Notes under the pieces: model-generated
The model's database searches: none
What the model saw: only the letters and a program-made list of their open reading frames with translations
Told to the model about the DNA's origin: nothing
Position numbers and translations under genes: made by a program
Source: Krasilnikoviella flava
GTDB taxonomy: Bacteria; Actinomycetota; Actinomycetes; Actinomycetales; Cellulomonadaceae
DNA: 64,000 nucleotides
NCBI RefSeq assembly: GCF_900167525.1
Contig: NZ_FUZQ01000007.1
Coordinates: 248,001-312,000 of the forward strand
Direction of reading: 5' to 3'
Shown: piece by piece, positions 28,351 to 36,557 of the stretch
Layout of the letters: each line of letters begins with the position of its first letter
Position numbering within the stretch: the stretch's first letter is position 1

Positions 28351-29994
28351 ATGTCCAGTACCACGCAGAGCCCCGCCGCGACGGTCCGTCCCACGGATCC
28401 CTCGCCCGGCCCGCGCACCTACCTGGTGCGCACCCTGGGCTGCCAGATGAACGTGCACGACTCCGAGCACATGGCCGGCATGCTCGAGCAGGCCGGCTAC
28501 CTGCGTGCCACCGCCGCGGACGAGGCGGCGAGCCGCGCCGACGTCGTCGTGATCAACACCTGCGCCGTGCGGGAGAACGCCGCCACGCGCCTGTACGGCA
28601 ACCTCGGGCAGCTCGCGGGTCTCAAGTCCGAGCGGCCCGGCATGCAGATCGCCGTGGGCGGCTGCCTCGCGCAGAAGGACCGCGGCGAGATCGTGTCCAA
28701 GGCCCCGTGGGTGGACGTCGTCTTCGGCACGCACAACCTCGACGCGCTGCCTGTCCTCCTCGAGCGGGCCCGGCACAACGCCGAGGCCCAGGTCGAGATC
28801 GCCGAGTCGTTGCAGGTCTTCCCCTCGACGCTGCCCACGCGGCGCGAGTCCGTCTACGCGGGCTGGGTGTCGATCTCCGTCGGCTGCAACAACACGTGCA
28901 CGTTCTGCATCGTGCCGCACCTGCGCGGCAAGGAGCGCGACCGCCGGCCGGGGGAGGTCCTGGCGGAGGTCGAGGCGCTCGTGGCGGCCGGCGCGGTCGA
29001 GGTCACGCTGCTGGGCCAGAACGTCAACAGCTACGGCGTGGAGTTCGGCGACCGCGGCGCGTTCGCCAAGTTGCTGCGCGCGTGCGGCACGATCGAAGGG
29101 CTGGAGCGCGTCCGTTTCACGTCCCCGCACCCGGCGGCGTTCACGGACGACGTCATCGAGGCCATGGCCGAGACGCCGAACGTCATGCCGAGCCTGCACA
29201 TGCCGCTGCAGTCCGGCTCCGACCGTGTGCTGCGGGCGATGCGCCGCTCCTACCGTTCGGCCAAGTTCCTCGGGATCCTGGACCGGGTCCGCGCCGCGAT
29301 GCCGGACGCCGCCATCACCACCGACATCATCGTCGGCTTCCCGGGGGAGACCGAGGAGGACTTCCGCGAGACGCTGCGCGTCGTGGAGGCCTCGCGGTTC
29401 AGCTCGGCGTTCATGTTCCAGTACTCGCCGCGCCCCGGCACGCCGGCCGCGACCATGGAGGGGCAGCTGCCCAAGGAGGTCGTGCAGGAGCGGTTCGAGC
29501 GTCTGCTGGCCCTGCAGGAGCGCATCGCCGGCGAGGAGGCGGCCCGCCAGGTCGGCCGCACCGTCGACGTCCTCGTCTCCGAGGGGGCGGGCAAGAAGGA
29601 CGGCGCCACGCACCGGCTCTCCGGACGTGCCCCCGACAACCGGCTCGTGCACCTCGCCCTGCCCGCCGACGTCGCGGCCGGTGCCGCGCACGTCGCCGGC
29701 GCTCCCGTGTCGCTCGACGACCCCCGGCTCGTCGAGGCCCGGACGCTCGACCCCCGGCTCCCGCGTCCGGGTGACGTCGTGACCGTGGGTGTCACGCGCT
29801 CGGCCCCGCACTTCCTCGTCGCGGACGCGGTGCTCGACGGCGGCGCCTACGCCGTGCGGCGCACGCGCTCGGGAGACGCGTGGGCGCAGCGGGAGACGGC
29901 GCGCCTCGGCGGGGGCGAGGACCAGCACGCGCACGGCAGCGCGTCGCCGTCGTCCGGCCCGGTCGTGCTCGGGATGCCCTCGCTGCGCGGATGA
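28351..29994 (+). CDS. miaB: tRNA-2-methylthio-N6-dimethylallyladenosine synthase MiaB
   Basis: A 547-residue radical-SAM methylthiotransferase that converts i6A37 of tRNAs to ms2i6A. The N-terminal UPF0004 domain begins [17 protein letters not shown]. The radical-SAM cluster motif CNNTCTFC provides Cys179, Cys183 and Cys186. A C-terminal TRAM domain follows, then an extra low-complexity tail of about 40 residues. It acts after MiaA, whose gene is 3.8 kb downstream. TACCCT (28338-28343) ends 7 nt before the ATG, so the transcript is probably leaderless. It converges on the YbjN pair. Confidence 0.95.
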   Translation: MSSTTQSPAATVRPTDPSPGPRTYLVRTLGCQMNVHDSEHMAGMLEQAGYLRATAADEAASRADVVVINTCAVRENAATRLYGNLGQLAGLKSERPGMQIAVGGCLAQKDRGEIVSKAPWVDVVFGTHNLDALPVLLERARHNAEAQVEIAESLQVFPSTLPTRRESVYAGWVSISVGCNNTCTFCIVPHLRGKERDRRPGEVLAEVEALVAAGAVEVTLLGQNVNSYGVEFGDRGAFAKLLRACGTIEGLERVRFTSPHPAAFTDDVIEAMAETPNVMPSLHMPLQSGSDRVLRAMRRSYRSAKFLGILDRVRAAMPDAAITTDIIVGFPGETEEDFRETLRVVEASRFSSAFMFQYSPRPGTPAATMEGQLPKEVVQERFERLLALQERIAGEEAARQVGRTVDVLVSEGAGKKDGATHRLSGRAPDNRLVHLALPADVAAGAAHVAGAPVSLDDPRLVEARTLDPRLPRPGDVVTVGVTRSAPHFLVADAVLDGGAYAVRRTRSGDAWAQRETARLGGGEDQHAHGSASPSSGPVVLGMPSLRG

Positions 29995-30045
29995 CCGCCG
30001 CGGCGGACGACCGCGCAGCGCCGGCAGGGGCCGGTGGGATCGGCG

Positions 30046-30639
30046 TCAGGAGAGGTCGTCGTGCTCCGGGCCGCCCGGCGTCATCGCGCCGACGGTGCTG
30101 AAGAACTGCGACGACGTGACGAGCCCGCACGACACCGTGGCGGCCAGCTGCTCGTCCGTGGCCCCGTGCTCGAAGTCCACCGACACCTCGGCGTAGAGCG
30201 CCAGGTTGTCGCCCTCCGGCCGGACGTACACCTTGGGCCACACCCGCTCGCGGTTCCAGTCGTTGACCGCCTGCAGCACCGCGAGGCGGGCCCCCGCGGG
30301 CACCGTGCCGGCCCAACGGCCGCGCACCTGCAGGATCTCGTCGTGGTCGCCGAGCAGGAGGAACCAGAACCGGTTGCCGTCCCAGGTGCCCGTCACGTCG
30401 CCGTCGTCGTCGGTGCGGAACCGGTAGCCGCGACGGGAGAGGTCGTCCGCGACGCGGGCGTTCGACAGCGGGCGCGGGGTCGTCGCGGCCCCGCGCCCCG
30501 GACGGCCCGGCGCGCGCTGCCCGCGGGCCGTCGCCCGCGCGCCGGCGTCCTGCACGGCGCGCCCGACGGCGTCGGCGGCACGACGGACGCCACCGAGCAC
30601 CCGGCGCGCGGCGCCGCCCGCCCGGTCCGCGGCCGTCAC
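30046..30639 (-). CDS. YbjN domain protein, distal copy
   Basis: A 197-residue cytoplasmic protein. A basic Arg/Ala-rich N-terminal region of about 55 residues precedes a YbjN domain (YRFRTDDDGDVTGTWDGNRF, FLLLGDHDEILQVRGRW, VNDWNRERVWPKVYVR). YbjN folds resemble type III secretion chaperones, and in Actinobacteria such proteins are conserved near miaB (compare Rv2731/Rv2732c region) without known function. It starts at a GTG overlapping the stop of its paralogue (GTGA), so the two are coupled and may form a heterodimer. Confidence 0.8.
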   Translation of the reverse strand: MTAADRAGGAARRVLGGVRRAADAVGRAVQDAGARATARGQRAPGRPGRGAATTPRPLSNARVADDLSRRGYRFRTDDDGDVTGTWDGNRFWFLLLGDHDEILQVRGRWAGTVPAGARLAVLQAVNDWNRERVWPKVYVRPEGDNLALYAEVSVDFEHGATDEQLAATVSCGLVTSSQFFSTVGAMTPGGPEHDDLS

Positions 30640-31211
30640 GACGCGTCCCGCAGCGGGTCGCGGAACGTGGTGTCGAGGTGCTCGAAGAACATGGACCCCG
30701 TGCTGAGGCCGCACTGCAGGAGCTGATCGAGCTGCGCCTCGCCGACCGCGCTGCCGGCGTCCACCGTGACCTCGGCGCAGACGACGACGGAGCCGTCGTC
30801 CCGCACGCGCACGTACGTCTTGGGCCAGATCCGCTCGGCGTTCCACTCGTTGCAGATCTCGAGGATCTCGCCGAGCCGGTCGATGCTGAGATCGCGGTGC
30901 CACTGGCCGCGGACCTGGAGCACCTCCGAGCGCTCGCCGAGCACGAGGAAGTAGAACAGCCAGCCGTGCCAGAGACCGCCGACGTCGCCGTCGGAGTCGA
31001 CGAAGTAGGAGAAACCGGACCGCTCCAGCCAGTCCGTCACACGCTCGCGCGACAGCGGGGCCAGCGCGTCGTCCGAAGCGACCTCGTCGGCGAGCAGCCC
31101 CTCGATCCGGTCGTGGAGCTCGTCGTCGTGCAGATCGCCGGCGAGCTCGTCGTCCCGGCCGACGGAGGTCGGCCGGATCTTGCTTGCCCGGCGTGAACCG
31201 AAGAACCTCAC
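30636..31211 (-). CDS. YbjN domain protein, proximal copy
   Basis: A 191-residue paralogue of the next gene. The shared core reads YFVDSDGDVGGLWHGWLF, FLVLGERSEVLQVRGQW and CNEWNAERIWPKTYVR, aligning throughout with the distal copy, while its N-terminus is acidic rather than basic. TAGCGT (31218-31223) ends 6 nt before its GTG start, giving a leaderless two-gene operon. Function is unknown; the opposite charge of the two N-terminal regions hints at a pair that works together, which is inference. Confidence 0.8.
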   Translation of the reverse strand: MRFFGSRRASKIRPTSVGRDDELAGDLHDDELHDRIEGLLADEVASDDALAPLSRERVTDWLERSGFSYFVDSDGDVGGLWHGWLFYFLVLGERSEVLQVRGQWHRDLSIDRLGEILEICNEWNAERIWPKTYVRVRDDGSVVVCAEVTVDAGSAVGEAQLDQLLQCGLSTGSMFFEHLDTTFRDPLRDAS

Positions 31212-31329
31212 CCGACCACGCTACACGTCGGCGCCCACGGCGGGCCCCAGGTGCACTGCTGGTGGACGGCGGGTCCTGGGCAGGCGCCCGCGCCGGGAGC
31301 GGCACCCGGGGCGGGGGTAGGTTGGCCGG

Positions 31330-32037
31330 GTGCCAGCCCGCGCCGTCGTCCTGCCAGGAACGTCCCTGCTCGTCCCCGGTGCCGGTGGCGGCGCCGACCG
31401 CGTCGGCGAGGTCCGCCGCGCGGTGGACGCGGCCCTCGACCGACTGGTGGCCGACGTCGTGGCGCCGACCGTGCCGGGCGGGGACGGTGACGTACCTCTC
31501 GTCGTGCTGGCTCCCGTCCCGCGCGGCGCGGCCGGCGGTTACGGGCGACGCCGCCCCTCCCTCGCCGGGGCGGGCGTCGCCGACCGGTGGGTGCCGGAGA
31601 TCGCCGGCTGGCCCGACGACGATCACGGTGGCCACGGCGAGCACGGCCTCCGCACCCCGGCCGCGCACGTCCCCGCCTCGGTGGGGCTCGTCGCGCTGCG
31701 CGCCGCGCTGGTGCGGGCCGGACGTCCCGGGCGCCCGGACGCCGTCGTGCTCGAGCTGTCGGGAGCCGCCCCGGCGGAGGGCGTCGCCGCGCTCCGCCGG
31801 GCGCGGGCGGTCGTCGTCGCAGGCGGCGCCGCCCCCGGGACGCCGGGCGCGGCGGCCGGGGACGACGCGGTCCGCGACCCGGGTCCGCTCCACCCGGTCC
31901 GGCTCGACCCGGCGGTCGCGGCCGCGCTGCAGGTGGCGGTCGCGCCGGGCAGCTGGGCCTGGCGGGTCACGAGCATCCCCGGGGGGCACGAGCACCTGCC
32001 CGCGACCTACCGGGTCGCCGAGGGCACCGCCGGCTGA
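31330..32037 (+). CDS. Class III extradiol dioxygenase (LigB)-like conserved protein
   Basis: A 235-residue Ala/Gly-rich protein. By position between miaB and miaA and by general appearance (LVVLAPVPRGAAGGYGRRRPSLAG, later SVGLVALRAAL and VVVAGGAAPG) it corresponds to the conserved actinobacterial proteins annotated as class III extradiol dioxygenase subunit B-like. A histidine-rich DDDHGGHGEHG stretch occurs near residue 100, but I cannot map it onto the LigB iron ligands. No aromatic degradation genes are nearby, so ring cleavage is unlikely. TAGGTT (31318-31323) ends 6 nt before the GTG start. Confidence 0.6.
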   Translation: MPARAVVLPGTSLLVPGAGGGADRVGEVRRAVDAALDRLVADVVAPTVPGGDGDVPLVVLAPVPRGAAGGYGRRRPSLAGAGVADRWVPEIAGWPDDDHGGHGEHGLRTPAAHVPASVGLVALRAALVRAGRPGRPDAVVLELSGAAPAEGVAALRRARAVVVAGGAAPGTPGAAAGDDAVRDPGPLHPVRLDPAVAAALQVAVAPGSWAWRVTSIPGGHEHLPATYRVAEGTAG

Positions 32038-32154
32038 CCGGCGGGTGCGGGCCACGGGGTCGGACACACGGGCCTGGGCACGCCCCGGGCGCCAGGTCGG
32101 TGCACGGAGGTGGGCGCCGCGGGCGCGTCGACGACGGCGGGCTAGGGTCGTCGC

Positions 32155-33195
32155 GTGAGCGCACCGTCCCCCGACTCGAGCCTCCCCGGCGGCGCCGTGG
32201 TCGTCGCCGTCGTCGGCCCGACCGCGACCGGCAAGTCGGACCTGGCGCTCGACCTGGCGCAGGCGATGTCGCGGGGCGGGACGGGGCGCGGCCGGGCCGC
32301 CGCCGAGATCGTCAACGCCGACGCGTTCCAGCTCTACCGGGGCATGGACGTCGGGACGGCGAAGGTGCCCGTTGCCGAGCGGCGCGGGATCGTGCACCAC
32401 CAGGTCGACGTGCTCGACCCGCTCGAGGACGCGTCCGTGGCGCGCTACCAGGCCGCGGCGCGCGCGGACCTGGACGCGGCCGCGGGGCGCGGGGCGCGGG
32501 GCGTCGTCGTGGGCGGCTCCGGGCTCTACGTGCGCGCGCTGCTGGACCACATGGACTTCCCGGGTACCGACCCCGCCGCGCGGGCGGGCCTGGAGGAGCG
32601 TGCCGAGCGCGAAGGGCGGCGGGCCCTGCACGACGAGCTCGCCCGTCTCGACCCCGAGGCCGCGGCGTCGATCGGCCCGCACAACACCCGCCGGATCGTG
32701 CGCGCGCTCGAGGTCATCCAGCTCACCGGCCGCCCGTACACCGCCAACCTGCCCCGCCAGGAGTACGTCCGGCCGGCCGTGCAGATCGGGCTCGACTGCG
32801 ATCGCGAGGTGCTCGACGCCCGGGTGGCCGGCCGGGTCGAGCGGATGTGGGACGAGGGCCTGGTCGAGGAGGTCCGCGCGCTCGCGTCGCCGGCGCAGGG
32901 CGGGACGGGCGCCGGGCTCGGCGGCACCGCGGCCCGCGCCGTCGGGTACGCCGAGCTGCTCGCGTGCTGGCGGGGCGAGCTCACGCTCGAGGCGGCCCGC
33001 GACGCGATCGTCGCGAACACCCGCCGGCTCGCGCGCAAGCAGATGGGCTGGTTCGGCCGGGACCCTCGCGTCCGCTGGCTCGACGCCGGCTCTCCCCACC
33101 TGCTCGACGAGGCGCTCGCGGTGGTCGGCGCCGCCGACGCCGGGAGCCTCCCCGAGCCCGGGGCGGGGCTCGTGCGCCGTAGTCTGGGCTCATGA
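32155..33195 (+). CDS. miaA: tRNA dimethylallyltransferase MiaA
   Basis: A 346-residue enzyme that transfers dimethylallyl from DMAPP to A37 of tRNAs reading UNN codons, producing the substrate for MiaB. The P-loop-like VVGPTATGKSDLALDLA lies at about residues 17-33, followed by the NADAFQLYRGMDVGTAK motif, VVGGSGLYVRALLD and the C-terminal RKQMGWFGRDPRVRWL. TAGGGT (32143-32148) ends 6 nt before the GTG start. The stop overlaps the dapF start in ATGA. Confidence 0.95.
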   Translation: MSAPSPDSSLPGGAVVVAVVGPTATGKSDLALDLAQAMSRGGTGRGRAAAEIVNADAFQLYRGMDVGTAKVPVAERRGIVHHQVDVLDPLEDASVARYQAAARADLDAAAGRGARGVVVGGSGLYVRALLDHMDFPGTDPAARAGLEERAEREGRRALHDELARLDPEAAASIGPHNTRRIVRALEVIQLTGRPYTANLPRQEYVRPAVQIGLDCDREVLDARVAGRVERMWDEGLVEEVRALASPAQGGTGAGLGGTAARAVGYAELLACWRGELTLEAARDAIVANTRRLARKQMGWFGRDPRVRWLDAGSPHLLDEALAVVGAADAGSLPEPGAGLVRRSLGS

Positions 33196-34118
33196 CGCTG
33201 CGCTTCACCAAGGGTCACGGCACCCAGAACGACTTCGTGCTGGTGGCCGACACCCGGGGGGACCTCGAGCTGACCGCGGACCACGTGCGACGCCTGGCCG
33301 ACCGCCGTGGCGGCATCGGTGGCGACGGTGTCATCCGGCTCACGCCCACCGCGGCCGTCGCCCGCGCCGGCGAAGAGGTCGCCGACCGGGTGCTCGCCGA
33401 GGAGCCGGCGGCCATCTGGTTCATGGACTACCGCAACGCCGACGGCTCCGTCGCGCAGATGTGCGGCAACGGCGTCCGCGTCTTCACGGCCTTCGCCGAG
33501 CACCTCGGCCTCGCGGACCTCGACGACGGGCAGGAGCTCGCGCTCGGCACCCGCGCGGGGGTGCGCCGGGTCCGCAAGGAGCCGGGCGGGTGGTACGCCG
33601 TCGACATGGGGCCGTGGGCCCTGCCCGGCGGCGCGGAGGCGGCCTCGCGCGGCGCGGACTCCGCCGTCCTGGTGCGCGGGTGGGACGCGCCCCGCCCGGC
33701 GCTGAGCGTCGACCTGGGCAACCCGCACACGGTGGTCGCCCTCGCACGGCCGTCCGAGCTCGCGGATGCCGACCTGACGCAGACCCCCGAGGTCGACCCT
33801 CTGCCGCCCGAGGGCACCAACGTCGAGCTGGTCGTGCCGCTCGCCGAGACCGTCGACCCCGAGGGGAGGGCGGTCGGGCACGTGCGGATGCGGGTGCACG
33901 AGCGCGGCGTGGGGGAGACGCAGTCCTGCGGCACCGGCGCCTGCGCCGCTGCGCTCGCGGTGCGCACGTGGGCGGCGGCCGGCGCGACGGGCGCGGTCCC
34001 GGACGTGTGGGAGGTCGAGGTGCCGGGCGGGCTGGTGCGCGTCCGGCTGCTCGACGGCGGCCACGTCGAGCTCGCCGGCCCGGCGGAGCTGGTGTTCAGC
34101 GGCGAGACGGAGCTCTGA
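33192..34118 (+). CDS. dapF: Diaminopimelate epimerase
   Basis: A 308-residue cofactor-independent epimerase that makes meso-diaminopimelate for lysine and peptidoglycan. The two catalytic cysteines are in MCGNGVRVF (Cys91) and SCGTGACAA (Cys246); TKGHGTQNDFVLV near the start and GNPHTVVAL are also typical. It overlaps miaA by 4 nt. In addition a TAGTCT element (33180-33185) inside the end of miaA ends 6 nt before the ATG, so it may also have its own leaderless transcript. If the organism uses lysine or ornithine in its wall, the gene still serves lysine synthesis. Confidence 0.95.
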   Translation: MTLRFTKGHGTQNDFVLVADTRGDLELTADHVRRLADRRGGIGGDGVIRLTPTAAVARAGEEVADRVLAEEPAAIWFMDYRNADGSVAQMCGNGVRVFTAFAEHLGLADLDDGQELALGTRAGVRRVRKEPGGWYAVDMGPWALPGGAEAASRGADSAVLVRGWDAPRPALSVDLGNPHTVVALARPSELADADLTQTPEVDPLPPEGTNVELVVPLAETVDPEGRAVGHVRMRVHERGVGETQSCGTGACAAALAVRTWAAAGATGAVPDVWEVEVPGGLVRVRLLDGGHVELAGPAELVFSGETEL

Positions 34119-34152
34119 GCGGTCCGACGGCGCCCCCGGGGGGCCGTGCGCG

Positions 34153-34755
34153 TCAGTCGACGCGCAGCACGCGGAAGCCCTTGGACGACGCCGCGCGTTC
34201 GACGTCGCGACCCAGCTCGGCCTCGATCCAGCGCGCGAGCGAGTCCGAACCGAGGTTCTTCTGCACGACGAGCCATGCCCGGGCCTCGGGGGCCAGGCGC
34301 GGGAGCCAGATGCGCAGGAGGTCGTGCAGCACCCCCTTGCCGACGCGGATCGGCGGGTTCGACCAGATCGCGGCGAACCGCACGTCGTGGGGCACGTCCT
34401 CGGCGCGCACGGCGCGGACGTTCTCGAGACCGAGGCGGGCCGCCGTCGTGCGGAGCAGGTCGAGCGCCCGCTCGTTGACGTCCACCGCCCACACGGTCGC
34501 GTCGGGCGACGCGAGCGCCATCGTCAGCGCGATCGGGCCCCAGCCGCAGCCGAGGTCGAGCAGGTCACCGGTGGCGGGCGGCGCGGGCACCTCACGCAGC
34601 AGCACCTGCGTGCCCTTGTCCACGCCACCGGGGGAGAACACCCCGCCCGCGACGTCCACCTCCACGTCTTGGCCGGCGAGCCGGACGACGGCGCGGCGCC
34701 GCTCGCCGGCCGAGGCCGGCTGGGCGGTGAAGTAGTGGTCGGGCTGCTCGCTCAC
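34153..34755 (-). CDS. Class I SAM-dependent methyltransferase, RsmC/RlmG C-terminal-domain type
   Basis: A 200-residue methyltransferase with the SAM loop LDLGCGWGPIALTMA, an acidic post-beta2 WAVDVNERALDLL and the NPPIRVGKG catalytic motif of enzymes that methylate exocyclic amines of guanine in rRNA. The length corresponds to the C-terminal half of RsmC only, the common short actinobacterial form. The start QPDHYFTAQPAS matches that subgroup. TAGGAT (34762-34767) ends 6 nt before the GTG. The exact nucleotide target is unproven. Confidence 0.8.
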   Translation of the reverse strand: MSEQPDHYFTAQPASAGERRRAVVRLAGQDVEVDVAGGVFSPGGVDKGTQVLLREVPAPPATGDLLDLGCGWGPIALTMALASPDATVWAVDVNERALDLLRTTAARLGLENVRAVRAEDVPHDVRFAAIWSNPPIRVGKGVLHDLLRIWLPRLAPEARAWLVVQKNLGSDSLARWIEAELGRDVERAASSKGFRVLRVD

Positions 34756-34879
34756 CCGGCGATCCTAGGTCGCCGTCGTCAGCCGAGGGGAAAAACTCTC
34801 CGCCGGGACGATCTCGCGTGGGACCCTTGTTGTACCCGTACGGCGGCCCGACCGCCGGTCCCGACCCGAGAGGCACACC

Positions 34880-36454
34880 TTGACCCACACCCCGACCAAC
34901 CCCGACACCCCGCGCCCTGACGAGTCCGCCGGGGCCCCCGGCGCCGAGACCTCGGCGGGCGAGCGCCGCGAGGCGGAGCGCGACGCCCAGGCGATCGCGC
35001 AGGACGTCGTGGCCCGGGTGCTCGCGCGGGCCGGGACGGCGCGGTCCGAGGGCGCCACGGTGCACACCGTCCACGACGGCGACCAGCTCGACCTCGAGGA
35101 GCGCATCTCGCTGCGCCGCGTGGGCGGGCTCTCGACGGAGCTCGAGGACGTCACCGAGGTCGAGTACCGCCAGCTGCGTCTGGAGCGCGTGGTGCTCGTC
35201 GGCCTGTACTCCGGCGGCGAGTCCGCGGCCCGCGACGCCGAGGTGTCGCTGCGTGAGCTCGCCGCTCTCGCCGAGACCGCGGGCTCGCAGGTCCTCGACG
35301 GTCTGCTGCAGCGCCGCCAGAAGCCTGACCCGGGCACCTATCTCGGGTCCGGCAAGGCGGCCGAACTGGCGGACGTCGTCGCCTCCGTGGGCGCCGACAC
35401 CGTCGTCGCCGACACCGAGCTGGCCCCCTCCCAGCGCCGTGCGCTGGAGGACATCGTCAAGGTGAAGGTCGTCGACCGGACCGCGCTGATCCTCGACATC
35501 TTCGCCCAGCACGCCAAGTCCCGGGAGGGCAAGGCGCAGGTCGAGCTCGCCCAGCTCGAGTACCTGCTGCCACGCCTGCGCGGCTGGGGCGACTCGATGT
35601 CCCGCCAGGCCGGTGGCCAGGTGGGCGGCCAGGGCGCGGGCATGGGCTCCCGCGGCCCCGGCGAGACCAAGATCGAGCTGGACCGGCGCAGGATCCGCAA
35701 CCGGATGGCCAAGCTGCGGCGCGAGATCGCGGCCATGGCTCCCGGGCGCGAGACCAAGCGACTCGACCGCAAGCGCCACGGGGTTCCCAACGTGGCGATC
35801 GCCGGCTACACCAACGCCGGTAAGTCGTCGCTCCTCAACGCGCTGACCGATGCCGGCGTGCTCGTGGAGAACGCGCTCTTCGCGACGCTGGACCCGACCG
35901 TGCGCCGGGCCCGCACCGAGGACGGCCGGCCCTACACCCTCACGGACACCGTCGGGTTCGTGCGGCACCTGCCGCACCAGCTCGTCGAGGCGTTCCGGTC
36001 CACGCTGGAGGAGGTGGGCGACGCCGCGCTGCTGCTGCACGTGGTGGACGCCTCGCACCCCGATCCCGAGGGCCAGATCGCCGCCGTGCGCGAGGTGCTC
36101 GCCGAGATCCCCGGGATCGCCGACGTGCCCGAGGTGATCGTGCTCAACAAGGCCGACGTCGCCGACCCGGCCGTGGTCGGCCGGGTGCAGCGCCGGGAGC
36201 GGCGCAGCGTGGTCGTGTCGGCGCACTCCGGCGAGGGCATGGCCGAGCTGCGCGAGCTGGTCGCCGCCGAGCTGCCGCAGCCGCAGGTCGAGATCGACCT
36301 CGTGGTCCCGTACTCGCGGGGCGACCTGGTGCACCGGGCGCACGAGACCGGCGGCTCCGTGGTCGAGGAGCACCTCGCCGAGGGCACGCGGCTGCGCGGC
36401 CGGGTGGACGAGGCCCTTGCGGTCGAGCTCGAGCGCGTCGCCGTCGCGGGCTGA
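34880..36454 (+). CDS. hflX: GTPase HflX
   Basis: A 524-residue ribosome-associated GTPase thought to split stalled ribosomes under stress. A variable N-terminal extension of about 90 residues precedes the HflX domain (DPGTYLGSGKAAELAD, RTALILDIFAQHAKSREGKAQ), the Gly-rich segment and the G domain with GYTNAGKSSLLNAL (G1), DTVGFVRHLPHQL (G3) and NKAD (G4). The TTG start at 34880 follows a GAGAGG ribosome site. The miaA-dapF-hflX order is conserved in Actinobacteria; here a methyltransferase on the other strand is inserted. Confidence 0.95.
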   Translation: MTHTPTNPDTPRPDESAGAPGAETSAGERREAERDAQAIAQDVVARVLARAGTARSEGATVHTVHDGDQLDLEERISLRRVGGLSTELEDVTEVEYRQLRLERVVLVGLYSGGESAARDAEVSLRELAALAETAGSQVLDGLLQRRQKPDPGTYLGSGKAAELADVVASVGADTVVADTELAPSQRRALEDIVKVKVVDRTALILDIFAQHAKSREGKAQVELAQLEYLLPRLRGWGDSMSRQAGGQVGGQGAGMGSRGPGETKIELDRRRIRNRMAKLRREIAAMAPGRETKRLDRKRHGVPNVAIAGYTNAGKSSLLNALTDAGVLVENALFATLDPTVRRARTEDGRPYTLTDTVGFVRHLPHQLVEAFRSTLEEVGDAALLLHVVDASHPDPEGQIAAVREVLAEIPGIADVPEVIVLNKADVADPAVVGRVQRRERRSVVVSAHSGEGMAELRELVAAELPQPQVEIDLVVPYSRGDLVHRAHETGGSVVEEHLAEGTRLRGRVDEALAVELERVAVAG

Positions 36455-36557
36455 CCTCACGCAGCGGCCCGGACGGCCACCGACGACGGCCCGGGCATGC
36501 CTGGGCGGGCTGTGGGTCCGTCGCCCTGCGGTCGTCGGGTCGCCCTAGGATCGTCGG

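Noticed and set aside
34119-34152. GGCGCCCCC/GGGGGGCC stretch between dapF and the methyltransferase as a terminator.
   Set aside because: The arms abut without a loop and the match is imperfect, so it is too weak to list.
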